A DNA stretch of 64,000 nucleotides from Pseudovibrio brasiliensis (GTDB taxonomy: Bacteria; Pseudomonadota; Alphaproteobacteria; Rhizobiales; Stappiaceae). The notes below the pieces were generated by a model, which made no database searches, was not told where the DNA came from, and was given only the letters and a program-made list of their open reading frames with translations. A program made the translations under genes and the position numbers. Positions 46,258 through 55,228 of this stretch are shown in pieces. The number at the start of each line of letters is the position of its first letter. Position 1 is the first letter of the stretch. The stretch lies in NCBI RefSeq assembly GCF_018282095.1, contig NZ_CP074126.1, forward strand, positions 2,180,501-2,244,500, read 5' to 3'.

Positions 46258-47674
46258 AACGCTGGACCACCTCAAGCTCCACAAACACATCACGAAGGCG
46301 GATCAGGCAGCTGATCCGTACTTCTATCTGGACTTTGAGGTGCCCGAAGGCACGACACGCTTTGACGTGTCGCTAAGCTACCCCAAGGCAGAAGATTGCA
46401 TCATTGATCTTGGATGCCTTGACCTCGAGATCACGCCGTTTCCGGCGACCTCGGGGTTTCGTGGCTGGAGCGGGGGCGCCCGCGACAGCTTCTTTATTGC
46501 GCTGGATGATGCCACGCCGGGCTATGTGCATGGCAAGATAGAGCCGGGCACCTGGCAAATCATCCTTGGCCTCTACAAACTGCCGGAAACCGGTGCGGAT
46601 GTAGACCTCACCATTTCCTTTGATCAGACACATAGAAAGATTGCACCACAGCCCGTCACGCCAAATCCGGTGCGACAAGGGGCAGGGTGGTACAAGGGAG
46701 ATCTGCACTGCCATACATTCCATTCCGATGCACGCGGCGGACCTGAGCTGCTCCATGCAGCTGCAAAACAGGCGGGACTGGATTTTCTGGCAGTTGCAGA
46801 TCACAACACCACGACCCAGCGCGGATACTTCCATCCGCACTCCTCCGAGGATCTGGTGTTCGTGCGCGGCATGGAGGTCACCACTGCCGTCGGCCACGCC
46901 AATGTGTTCGGCATAGATGACTGGCTCGACTTCCGCATGACACAGCCAGACCATGCCCATATCGTCGCCAAAGCGGCTCACGATCGCGGTGGTCTGTTCT
47001 CCATCAATCACGACAAGCCACCTATCGACTGGACCTATGAGCTGCCGGAAACCGACTGCATGGAAGTCTGGCAATCTGCATGGCTCATGTACAACTGGGT
47101 CTCTCTGGCTCGCTACCAAACACGCCTGTGCGATGGCCACCGCATCTCGCTGATTGGTGGCAGCGACTTCCACCAGCCAGACAGACTGCTGCCGGAAGGC
47201 CCGCTGGTGCTGGCCCGCCCGACAACAGTGCTCTGGCTGGAAGAACTCAGCGAACAAGCCATTCTGGATGCCATGAAAGCGGGCCTCGGTTATGTAACTG
47301 AAGGCCCAGATGGCCCACACCTGTCTCTCACCTCCGGTATGGCCCGCATGGGCGAGGAAGCCTCTGCGGATACGGCAAACTTCTCCGTTCATGTGGAGGG
47401 TGCCAATGGCGATCTGCTGCGTTGGGTGGATGCCAGTGGGTGCAGAGAGGAAGTACTCATTTCCGGCGATACCGCGCAGATCTCTTTCAATGAGCCGGTA
47501 ACAGGGTTCCTGCGTGCCGAGATTGTCGCCAAGGCGAACCATCAGGATTTACTCGAAGAATTTCTGGGCGCCTTCAAAGGCAAGAAACTTCCTCTGGGAT
47601 TGTCTGAGGAAGAGATACGGGAACAGCCCATCATCCGGGCTCTTTCCAATCCAATATACATAAAAACGGAATAG
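46250..47674 (+). CDS. PHP-domain metal hydrolase of the CehA/McbA type
   Basis: The protein is 474 aa from the ATG at 46250 (an ATG at 46247 is equally possible). The N-terminal ~140 residues form a beta-rich domain. A PHP domain follows, with H153 and H155 in GDLHCHTFHSDARGG, then LAVADHNTT, FSINHDKP and IGGSDFHQP, the other metal ligands. PHP enzymes hydrolyse phosphoesters, and CehA/McbA members also cleave other esters or carbamates. No signal peptide is seen, so it acts in the cytoplasm. Overlap with the importer ATPase suggests it processes the imported compound. This would fit a sugar phosphodiester, but that is a hypothesis. Confidence 0.83.
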   Translation: MSETLDHLKLHKHITKADQAADPYFYLDFEVPEGTTRFDVSLSYPKAEDCIIDLGCLDLEITPFPATSGFRGWSGGARDSFFIALDDATPGYVHGKIEPGTWQIILGLYKLPETGADVDLTISFDQTHRKIAPQPVTPNPVRQGAGWYKGDLHCHTFHSDARGGPELLHAAAKQAGLDFLAVADHNTTTQRGYFHPHSSEDLVFVRGMEVTTAVGHANVFGIDDWLDFRMTQPDHAHIVAKAAHDRGGLFSINHDKPPIDWTYELPETDCMEVWQSAWLMYNWVSLARYQTRLCDGHRISLIGGSDFHQPDRLLPEGPLVLARPTTVLWLEELSEQAILDAMKAGLGYVTEGPDGPHLSLTSGMARMGEEASADTANFSVHVEGANGDLLRWVDASGCREEVLISGDTAQISFNEPVTGFLRAEIVAKANHQDLLEEFLGAFKGKKLPLGLSEEEIREQPIIRALSNPIYIKTE

Positions 47675-47685
47675 GACAGCACGGC

Positions 47686-48543
47686 ATGTTGATTGGGAAT
47701 GCACCGTGTTCATGGGGAATTTGCTACCCGACTGGCAACGCTTACACGCCAGATGAATATTTAGATCAAGTCGCAAGCGCAGGCTATCGAGGGACCGAGC
47801 TCGGGCCATTGGGATACCTGCCAAAAGACGCCGACCAGCTGAAGGCCATGCTGGCAAAGCGCAACCTGACCCTGATCGGTGCCACCCACGTGCATACGTT
47901 CTCTTTAATTGAGACCAGCGACAAGTTCCATGCGGATATGCAAGCGCAGGGCGAGCTTCTGGCATCATTGGGCGCCAAACACCTTGTGGTGATGGACGAA
48001 AGCAATGTCTACCCATCCGGCCAACTGGGCATGATCACACCTGACGCGCGTCAGCAGATGCATGCAGACCTCACGAAAGCCCACACCATGCTGGCAGAAA
48101 CCTTCGGCATCGCGCTGAGTTTCCACCCACACATCGGCACATGCGTTGAGCTGGAAGCGCAGATTGACGATCTGCTCAAAAACACGCCGCTCAACCTGTG
48201 TCTCGACACCGGTCATCACGCGTTCTGGGATCAGGATCCACTGGCCTACATGCAGCGTGTCTGGGATCGCATCGACTATATGCACCTGAAGAACGTGGAC
48301 CCAAACATTTGTGCCCGCGTTCTTTCCGGCGAAATCAGCGTTCAGGAGTCTCTGGTCGCTGGTGCCATGTGCCCGCTTGCAGAAGGGGCCGTTGAAATTG
48401 TGGCAGTTATGGATTTCCTACGGGCAAGGGATTTTCAGGGGCCAGTTGTTGTGGAGCAGGACGTTGCAGAGGATGCAACGGAAACACCGCAGGAACTGGC
48501 CCGCCGCAATTACTCCTACATCGCTGCTATGAGCCAAGCCTAA
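47686..48543 (+). CDS. Sugar phosphate isomerase/epimerase-like TIM-barrel protein
   Basis: A 285-residue member of the xylose-isomerase-like TIM barrel (AP endonuclease 2/IolE) superfamily. Visible blocks are SAGYRGTELGPLGYLPKD, LSFHPHIGTCVELEAQIDDL, LCLDTGHHAFWDQDP and YMHLKNVDP, which carry the metal-binding glutamate, histidine and aspartate positions. It resembles inosose dehydratase-like enzymes. It lies between the PHP hydrolase and the Gfo/Idh/MocA gene with spacings of about 11 bp, so all three are one operon. The reaction is probably isomerisation or dehydration of a keto-sugar or inositol derivative. Confidence 0.85.
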   Translation: MLIGNAPCSWGICYPTGNAYTPDEYLDQVASAGYRGTELGPLGYLPKDADQLKAMLAKRNLTLIGATHVHTFSLIETSDKFHADMQAQGELLASLGAKHLVVMDESNVYPSGQLGMITPDARQQMHADLTKAHTMLAETFGIALSFHPHIGTCVELEAQIDDLLKNTPLNLCLDTGHHAFWDQDPLAYMQRVWDRIDYMHLKNVDPNICARVLSGEISVQESLVAGAMCPLAEGAVEIVAVMDFLRARDFQGPVVVEQDVAEDATETPQELARRNYSYIAAMSQA

Positions 48544-48554
48544 GGAAAACAACA

Positions 48555-49625
48555 ATGTCACTGTACGTTGGAATTATTGGGCTGGGCGAAGTCGCGCAGC
48601 TGATGCACCTGCCATTGCTGGCTGACGATCAACGCTTCACCATTGCAGCCATCAGCGATGTTTCTCAGGAGCTGATGGAATATGTGGGGCAGCGTTACAA
48701 CGTCGAGAAGCGCTACGCAGCCGCCTCTGATCTGATCGCTGATCCATCACTGGATGCGGTTTTCATCCTGACGCCTGATCACCTGCACGCAGACCTGCTG
48801 ACCGAAGCCATGAAAGCTGGCAAGCACGTCTTCATTGAAAAACCGGTCTGTCTCAACAAACATCAGATCCCGGCACTGCTGGAAGAGCAGAAGCAGTGCA
48901 GCAGTGTCGTGTTCGTCGGCTACATGCGTCGTTACTCCCGCAGCTTCCTGGCACTGAAAGAGCGCATGCCAGACTTGGAAAACATCCGCCACGTCCGCAT
49001 CCGTGACATCATCCGCGAAGCGCCATACTTCACCCGCCAGACAAGACCGGTGGTCCGAGGCAAAGACGTGCCGCAAGAGGTGATTGCGGACAGCCAGCAA
49101 CGCACCACAGCCATGCTCCGGGACATCATGGGAGAGGATGCCACAAAGGATCAGCTCCGCGCCTATCAGGTGCTCACCGGACTGTCTTCCCACAGCTTCT
49201 CCGCCATGCGCGAGCTGCTCGGCCTGCCAAAGTCCGTCAGCTACGCCAAGCAGCACGGCGGCGAGACGGTCATGGTCCTGTTTGACTACGGTCACTTCAC
49301 AGCAACGTACGAAGCAGTCATTTCCGATATTGCTGAATTTGATGCAGGGATCGAAGTGCTCACACAGAGCGAGCGGTACCACGCCACCTATGACACACCG
49401 TACATCCGTAACCTGCCAACACAGCTCAGTATCACCCGCTCAACCGATGAGCAGACCATCACAGAGGTGATAGGCCCATCCTATGAGGATCCATTCCGCA
49501 TAGAGCTCGATGCGTTCTACAAAGCAGTCACGGATGGGGCGTCTTACAAAACAACGCTAACCGACGCAGCAAACGACCTGAACCTTTTTGCCGAAGTTGG
49601 GCAAAAATTCTTAAGTGCAGATTGA
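48555..49625 (+). CDS. Gfo/Idh/MocA-family NAD(P)-dependent oxidoreductase
   Basis: A 356-residue oxidoreductase. The N-terminal Rossmann motif is VGIIGLGEVAQLMHLPLL. The family signature GKHVFIEKPVCLNK follows, with the catalytic-site lysine of the EKP motif near residue 98. The C-terminal beta-sheet domain forms the substrate site. Family members oxidise or reduce sugars and inositols at a single carbon. It is the last gene of the ABC operon and is followed by a strong terminator. Together with the TIM-barrel protein it suggests an oxidation/isomerisation route for the imported sugar. Confidence 0.9.
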   Translation: MSLYVGIIGLGEVAQLMHLPLLADDQRFTIAAISDVSQELMEYVGQRYNVEKRYAAASDLIADPSLDAVFILTPDHLHADLLTEAMKAGKHVFIEKPVCLNKHQIPALLEEQKQCSSVVFVGYMRRYSRSFLALKERMPDLENIRHVRIRDIIREAPYFTRQTRPVVRGKDVPQEVIADSQQRTTAMLRDIMGEDATKDQLRAYQVLTGLSSHSFSAMRELLGLPKSVSYAKQHGGETVMVLFDYGHFTATYEAVISDIAEFDAGIEVLTQSERYHATYDTPYIRNLPTQLSITRSTDEQTITEVIGPSYEDPFRIELDAFYKAVTDGASYKTTLTDAANDLNLFAEVGQKFLSAD

Positions 49626-49657
49626 ATATATAAGGCGCCATATCAATGAGTTATATG

Positions 49658-49694
49658 ACATTCCTGATTCAATTTATCAGGAATGTCGGCTTTT
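49658..49694 (+). terminator. Rho-independent terminator after the carbohydrate operon
   Basis: A perfect 12-bp stem (GACATTCCTGAT with ATCAGGAATGTC) and a 7-base loop, followed by GGCTTTTCT. It lies 32 bp after the oxidoreductase stop. Confidence 0.8.
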
Positions 49695-49971
49695 CTCCGG
49701 GGCAATGCGTTCACATTTCAACACAAACCAACGCAAAGTCATTTTTCTATCAGCTTCTGATGTAAAGCCTGCTCTGATTTGCGTATTTAAATCTTGCCTC
49801 AAATACAGTTTCACACTGGATCTAAACTTACCTTAACTTAATCAAGTATCAGCAACGCATTTTTTAGCGAAAGACTTGAATTTTCCCATATCCGAAGTGC
49901 AGCAACGCATAATTACATGCAACGCGACTAGTGTGTGAAACAGCAGTTTCCCTGAACTTCGGAGTTTCCAA
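49695..49971. promoter_or_regulatory. Intergenic region with CAGCAACGCAT repeats upstream of the 1,735-aa gene
   Basis: A 277-bp region with no convincing gene. Identical CAGCAACGCAT copies start at 49850 and 49900, exactly 50 bp apart. Related sites are CCAACGCAAAG near 49729 and TGCAACGCGA at 49919. The last lies about 45 bp from the start codon. A protein-binding function is inferred from repetition only. Confidence 0.45.
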
Positions 49972-52900
49972 ATGCCTGAGAATGATCTCCCTCAAGAGCA
50001 CGAAACCTGGGCGCATGAAGTCCTGAAAGCAATCAAGGTCGGATACAATGTCGAGTTTGATTTGGAAGAAGATGAGCAGGTATCAGATGGTGATAACGGG
50101 CACAAAAAAGCAGCTGTCTCCCAAGCTCAGGAAACACCGCCAGAGGCGACCACAGAACAACCTGATCTAAAAGATCTCGCCGCACAAAAAGCACTTCACC
50201 AAAAGGAAATATCTAAAGCAAGCAGGAACTTAAAGTCACTTGCTAAAGCAGTACATATAGCAGGCAAACGGAGTGATGTGTTCATCGAAGACGTCACGAA
50301 AAAGGTCCTTGATGACGCCAAGCAACTGGCGCAAGCCAACATCAGGCAGGCCAATGAGATCATGAATAAGCCGAACAAAAAAGGCTTCGTCGATCTCGAT
50401 AAAATGCAGGCCTTCATGGATCGCGGAGAAGAATACCTCCGGATCATGCAGACCAACTTCAAGGAAGGTCAGGAGATCAGCGTTGAAGGCATGAAGGGAT
50501 TATCTGCTGAACTTCAGAAGAAAGCAGATGACCTGCACAAGCAGCGTACACCAGCAGAAGCTTGGGGTGTCGATCTATCAAGGCTGGATGATGTCCATGA
50601 GCAAACCTGCGACCGCTTAACAGAGCTGAACAAGGCACTGAACGGCGGCAGCGTCGCGACCGCTAAGCAAAATATGCTCGCTGCGTCCAACAATCTAGCA
50701 ATCCTCAGAGAAGTGCTGGCCAAAGCGCAAACGCAGGTGGAAACAGCGAAAAAAGACGTCGAAGACAGGGTTCAGGCGACAGAAACTGCAGCAGCTGAGC
50801 TCAGTGCGCGCAAAGCTGAAATCGAACATGATCCCAAAGTCTTGGCTGACTTTGAAAAAGAGCATGACGCTGTCGTAGCAGACTGTAAGCAGGCTTCTGC
50901 AAATGCATCTGCTGGCAAGGGTGTTGAGGCTGTCAAAGCCATTGAAAGCGCTGAGGCGCACTTCAGCGCGCTCCAGCAGGTTATGCTACAAAGCCTGGCA
51001 TCCTCACCTGAAACCCCTCAAGATGAAGGCGGCAACCAAAGTGAAGTGAAGGTGCTTTTAGGTGATGCAATTGAGTTGACCAAAAAAGCAGATGAACTGG
51101 CTACTCAGGAAGATCTCATCAAGGGAAGCAACGGGCTTCTGCCGCAGTTTAAAGACGCGGATAAGTCTGCGCGTGCTGCAATTGCAGAGGCGCAAAATGA
51201 TCTGCTCACTGGTGATGTCACAGCGGCGGAAACCAAGCTTATACGCGCCAAACACAATCTGTCTGCCATGCGCGGTCTCACCATAGAGGCCCAATCCGCC
51301 ATCGATATTGCAGCAGAACAGCTCTCTTTGCTGCAAAGACAAGTGGCACCCATGATTGCCCGCCGTCAGGAGTATGTGAAACTCGCTGAGACAGATGACA
51401 GAAACATTCGGTATCTGGAGAGATTTGATGAGGTTGTTGGCGAAGTTGAAAATCACATCAGCCAGGCGGGAACGGCCATCGCTAAGGAAAACCTGAGCCA
51501 AGCCAATCAGGAAATTGCTTACGGACAGGCAGCGGTGCCAGGCTTGCAGAGAGAAGTAAAGAAACTTCAATACCTTAATACGGTTAAGACCGCAGCCACC
51601 AAGGAAGAAAACGCCGAACTGTTCGCGCAAACGCTGGACAAGCTGCGCGAGGATATCGCCTACTTCAATGATCGCGATGACGTCTTTAAAGACAAAGAAG
51701 AATCTTCAATTTTCGATAATTTATACGAAAGAGCGGTCAACTACGCCAATCAGGCTGAAATCCTCTTCAAACGCAAGAAATTTGAGGAAGCCGACGAAGC
51801 AATCGATAACTCCAACATTGTACTCAGTGGCCTGGAAATAGCCTACGAAAGAGGCGTTCAAACCGCAGCAAAAGTTGAGCAGCTTAAGCTGGAGGTCAAA
51901 GAAGCAGCTGAGAAGATCCAATCCTTTGAAAACGTTGCCAAAGCTATCGTAAACGAAGAGCTCCGCGGGGAGTTTCTCAGCTACAAAATAGTGGCTACAG
52001 ACTACGTAAACGAAGCCCTTGATTACATCAATCAAGGCCGCATCACTGATGCCTTAAGTGCGCTTGCTGACCTGAAGCAAGCCATGACCAACCTCAACGG
52101 CTTCCTCACGAATCCACCACAACCAAAGCAGCCAGAAGGCATGCAGTTAGATGAATCTGAATGGGAAATCATCGAGGAAAACCCCTCCGAGGAACAACTG
52201 GCGAAAAAACAGGAACATGAAGATCTTGTGTTGTTTGCCAGTGAGTTGAAGCTGCTGCTTGACGAGATCAAGCAGATGAAAACAGCGGTTAAGGAGGGGC
52301 ATAAAGTTTGGGAGCGCTTCTGCACCGGTGACTATCTGCAACGCTTCCAGACCGCCTTCGAGCAAGCCAATTCCAACCTCAGTGAAGCAACCGATTGGAC
52401 TCTCAACGCAGGCAAGATGACAACTCCCGGTCCGAAAATGAGAGAGAACCAGGAGCTCTTCCTCGCCAGCGCAAGACAACCTCTCTCAGAAGCCAAAAAA
52501 GCCTACCGCGAAATGCAGAACGCTTTTGACGTCAGTAAGCAAATTATGACATCCGAGCTGTCCGGTCTCGCATCAGGTGCTAAATACTACCTTGCTGCAA
52601 TCGAAGGCATTCACAAAATCCAAGAGTACGTCCGCGGATGGGATGTCGATCTCAGCACCTTCGATGCTGCCTATCTCACAGCAATGGATAACCTTGCTGA
52701 GCTGAAGGTTGCCATTGAAAGTCAAGACCTTGTGACTGCTCGAGAGTGTCTGGATAAAGCCGAAACCGATCGCCAAGACTTCCTCAAAAGTGCAGATCTG
52801 GCGTTGAACCAAAGAGCGACGGAACACTCTCAACTCGTGGTCCTGAATGCAGATGTTCAGTCTGAGTATATGGAAGCGTCTATTCAAAGGGGGCGCGTAG

Positions 52901-55179
52901 AAAGCCTCCCGGAACTAAAGAAAGCCTACGATAGCTTAGAGACCGAAATACTCAATGGCTTCAAAACCGTCGAGGATCTTGTCGATGCAGAGGCCGGAAA
53001 AGCCGCGACAGTTGAGCTCTTAAAAATTAGAGAAATCAATATCAAGCTGCAGGATGTTCTTGTCGATGCAGGGATCGCTCTGGCCAATGCTGAACTGGAT
53101 GACATCGCTCAAGGTCTTGCCGAGACAACTGTTTTCCAGATGCGAAGGGATAAGATTTTAGAGGACGCTGACAAACTAGCCGAAGTTGCCCCCGCGTCCT
53201 ACGAAAAATGGCTTCCTTTCTGTAGGGGGGATTATGAGGACATATTCAACCAATATTTTGAAGGCCTAAAGCAAAGCGTAGAAGAATTACACAAGATCTC
53301 CCAAGGTGTGGAACGCGCCGATTTTGCAGCAGTCACTGAAAAAATGAGAGAGCTACTAAAGGACGCACGGGATTATTACAGCTCAATGGAGGGGATCCGC
53401 AATGTCAGTGAGCAGTTTGTCAATTCTCAACTGAAGGGCCTGAATAAATGGGCAGACTTGCATGAGAAGCGCATTGATAATGTGAGTCTCAGCCTTGACA
53501 AATATGCAGATTGGGGACTGGACTTTGCCGATTTTGACGCAAGCTACAGTGAAGCTAAGGACTTGATTGAACAGATGAGAGGGGCTCTTCAAAGAAGAGA
53601 TTACCTCGAAGCTCGGGACCTCAATGCTCTGGTAGCCTCCGCAGTCAAAGCGGTTGAAGACGAGCGGGAAAGTTACGCCAGCTTATTTGAAGATGCAAAA
53701 GCAAGCTTTGCAGAAGGGTTTGAAGACTACCGGCAGCAGATTGCAGAGGTTGTGAAACGACGCCCTGAGCTGGAGAACATCAAACATCTAGCAGCAGCTT
53801 TTGATGATTGTGAACGTTCAGCAATTCAGGCAATTGAGCGTGCACTTGATCTTATAAAAATAGGTGATCGCTTTGGACCTGATAAGGAAAGCGCGCTTAT
53901 AAGCCGACAGGAAAACATGATGCTCCAGTATCTGATGGATGCGCGGCCTCTTTCTGACGATCCTGAAAAGCTAGGGTCTACCATAAATGAAAGTGAGCAA
54001 AAGCTCGCCGAGTTTGAAGCCATGAAGAAAGACATAAAAGATGGCATGGACCGGGAAATCTTTGAGGCTATGCAGGCAAGAGGTGCTGAACACGCTGCTC
54101 AAGCTCTTCTTCTAATGGAGCAAAAAGACTACGAAAAGGCAGAGTTTGAGTTGTTTGCTCTTCGCGTCGTGAATGAGGCCCTGCAATCAAGACACGATTC
54201 CGGTGTGGAGATCGGAGATAAAATTCCTGAACTGGAGCAGGAAATTGAGGACGTCACAACAGATCTCGCCGATATGGAAAAACTGCGTGATACCATCAAG
54301 AATGAAGAGGATGCCGCTCTTTACGGCAAGTATCATTCCGTCGGCTATCGTACAGCATTAGAAGCCAAAGATTATCTACTTAATGACCAAATCAGACGCG
54401 CTCAGGCCGCATTGAACACGCTTCAGTACTACCTTGATAAGATGGAAGAAATCCTAGATAAACAAGGTGCAAAAGGACCAAAACGTAAGTCAGGTAATAA
54501 AAAATCTGAACTTGAAAGTGAACTGGCCAATGCAGGTCAGTCAACTGTCAAGCCATCAGAAAAACTGGCCCAGGAACAGAGGCTAGAACGTGAAGACAGC
54601 TTTGATCCTGATGATGAGGAGAAAAGATCTAGCCTTCAAGACGCAATCACAGCAACAGACAAGCTTCTGGAAACCGCAAAAGCAAATGCCAAGGATTTAC
54701 TGGATGCTTCGGAAGCCGAGTATTACGGCATGATCCTCCAGAAAGCTGAAGAGCACACCGCCGCAGCAAAAGACCACCTCGCGGATGCTAAGTTTGAAGA
54801 AGGCGAAAACAGTGTAGAGTATCTGAAAGTTGCTCTGGACACACTGCACGATGCTCACAAAGTAGGATTGTCAACGTCCCGACTTGTCCCAGGCTATGAA
54901 AAAGAGCTTGATGAGATTGGTAAGGAACTCAATCTAATCTACCTCAAACGGAATACGGTTAGCGATGCGAAGGACTTGGCTGAGTTTGATAAAGCTCGCA
55001 ACGATGCAAGTGTATGTGTGTTCAACATAGCTCGATTGTTGAGGGATAAAAACATCCGTAAAGTCAAATACGAAATGGAGGCCCTACGATCTCACATGGG
55101 CAACCTGAATAAAGTCCTCGGCCGCCACGTCTCCAGACGCCAGAAGTTGAAGGACATGCTGAAGCGGAAGAAGAAGTAA
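49972..55179 (+). CDS. Very large helical repeat protein, function unknown
   Basis: A 1,735-residue, highly charged protein that looks alpha-helical throughout, with long stretches rich in A, E, K, L and Q typical of helical bundles or coiled coils. There is no signal peptide or membrane helix. An internal module recurs about every 300 residues. A CTGDY motif near 780 and a CRGDY motif near 1080 are each followed about 100 residues later by GWDVDLSTFDAAY (890) and DWGLDFADFDASY (1181). A third, diverged copy of the second motif, AWGVDLSRLD, is near 198. The C-terminus is a basic tail (KLKDMLKRKKK) after an acidic linker. A GGAG ribosome-binding site precedes the ATG. It stands alone, with no co-directional neighbour. 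A structural or scaffold role is a guess. Confidence 0.88.
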   Translation: MPENDLPQEHETWAHEVLKAIKVGYNVEFDLEEDEQVSDGDNGHKKAAVSQAQETPPEATTEQPDLKDLAAQKALHQKEISKASRNLKSLAKAVHIAGKRSDVFIEDVTKKVLDDAKQLAQANIRQANEIMNKPNKKGFVDLDKMQAFMDRGEEYLRIMQTNFKEGQEISVEGMKGLSAELQKKADDLHKQRTPAEAWGVDLSRLDDVHEQTCDRLTELNKALNGGSVATAKQNMLAASNNLAILREVLAKAQTQVETAKKDVEDRVQATETAAAELSARKAEIEHDPKVLADFEKEHDAVVADCKQASANASAGKGVEAVKAIESAEAHFSALQQVMLQSLASSPETPQDEGGNQSEVKVLLGDAIELTKKADELATQEDLIKGSNGLLPQFKDADKSARAAIAEAQNDLLTGDVTAAETKLIRAKHNLSAMRGLTIEAQSAIDIAAEQLSLLQRQVAPMIARRQEYVKLAETDDRNIRYLERFDEVVGEVENHISQAGTAIAKENLSQANQEIAYGQAAVPGLQREVKKLQYLNTVKTAATKEENAELFAQTLDKLREDIAYFNDRDDVFKDKEESSIFDNLYERAVNYANQAEILFKRKKFEEADEAIDNSNIVLSGLEIAYERGVQTAAKVEQLKLEVKEAAEKIQSFENVAKAIVNEELRGEFLSYKIVATDYVNEALDYINQGRITDALSALADLKQAMTNLNGFLTNPPQPKQPEGMQLDESEWEIIEENPSEEQLAKKQEHEDLVLFASELKLLLDEIKQMKTAVKEGHKVWERFCTGDYLQRFQTAFEQANSNLSEATDWTLNAGKMTTPGPKMRENQELFLASARQPLSEAKKAYREMQNAFDVSKQIMTSELSGLASGAKYYLAAIEGIHKIQEYVRGWDVDLSTFDAAYLTAMDNLAELKVAIESQDLVTARECLDKAETDRQDFLKSADLALNQRATEHSQLVVLNADVQSEYMEASIQRGRVESLPELKKAYDSLETEILNGFKTVEDLVDAEAGKAATVELLKIREINIKLQDVLVDAGIALANAELDDIAQGLAETTVFQMRRDKILEDADKLAEVAPASYEKWLPFCRGDYEDIFNQYFEGLKQSVEELHKISQGVERADFAAVTEKMRELLKDARDYYSSMEGIRNVSEQFVNSQLKGLNKWADLHEKRIDNVSLSLDKYADWGLDFADFDASYSEAKDLIEQMRGALQRRDYLEARDLNALVASAVKAVEDERESYASLFEDAKASFAEGFEDYRQQIAEVVKRRPELENIKHLAAAFDDCERSAIQAIERALDLIKIGDRFGPDKESALISRQENMMLQYLMDARPLSDDPEKLGSTINESEQKLAEFEAMKKDIKDGMDREIFEAMQARGAEHAAQALLLMEQKDYEKAEFELFALRVVNEALQSRHDSGVEIGDKIPELEQEIEDVTTDLADMEKLRDTIKNEEDAALYGKYHSVGYRTALEAKDYLLNDQIRRAQAALNTLQYYLDKMEEILDKQGAKGPKRKSGNKKSELESELANAGQSTVKPSEKLAQEQRLEREDSFDPDDEEKRSSLQDAITATDKLLETAKANAKDLLDASEAEYYGMILQKAEEHTAAAKDHLADAKFEEGENSVEYLKVALDTLHDAHKVGLSTSRLVPGYEKELDEIGKELNLIYLKRNTVSDAKDLAEFDKARNDASVCVFNIARLLRDKNIRKVKYEMEALRSHMGNLNKVLGRHVSRRQKLKDMLKRKKK

Positions 55180-55198
55180 GCTGGACAAAGTTAGAAGT

Positions 55199-55228
55199 GC
55201 AGCCTGACCCTAGTAATTATCAGGCTGC
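55199..55228. terminator. Inverted repeat between convergent 1,735-aa gene and mauG-like gene
   Basis: A 9-bp perfect stem (GCAGCCTGA with TCAGGCTGC) and a 12-base loop. One arm overlaps the last codons of the mauG-like gene. There is no long T-run; it is a weak bidirectional terminator candidate. Confidence 0.4.

Noticed and set aside
46373-47542. A 389-aa minus-strand frame opposite the PHP hydrolase
   Set aside because: The plus strand encodes all PHP metal ligands, so the minus frame is a shadow.
49615-49836. A 73-aa plus-strand frame between the oxidoreductase and the 1,735-aa gene
   Set aside because: It runs through a strong terminator hairpin, has no ribosome-binding site and no recognisable features.
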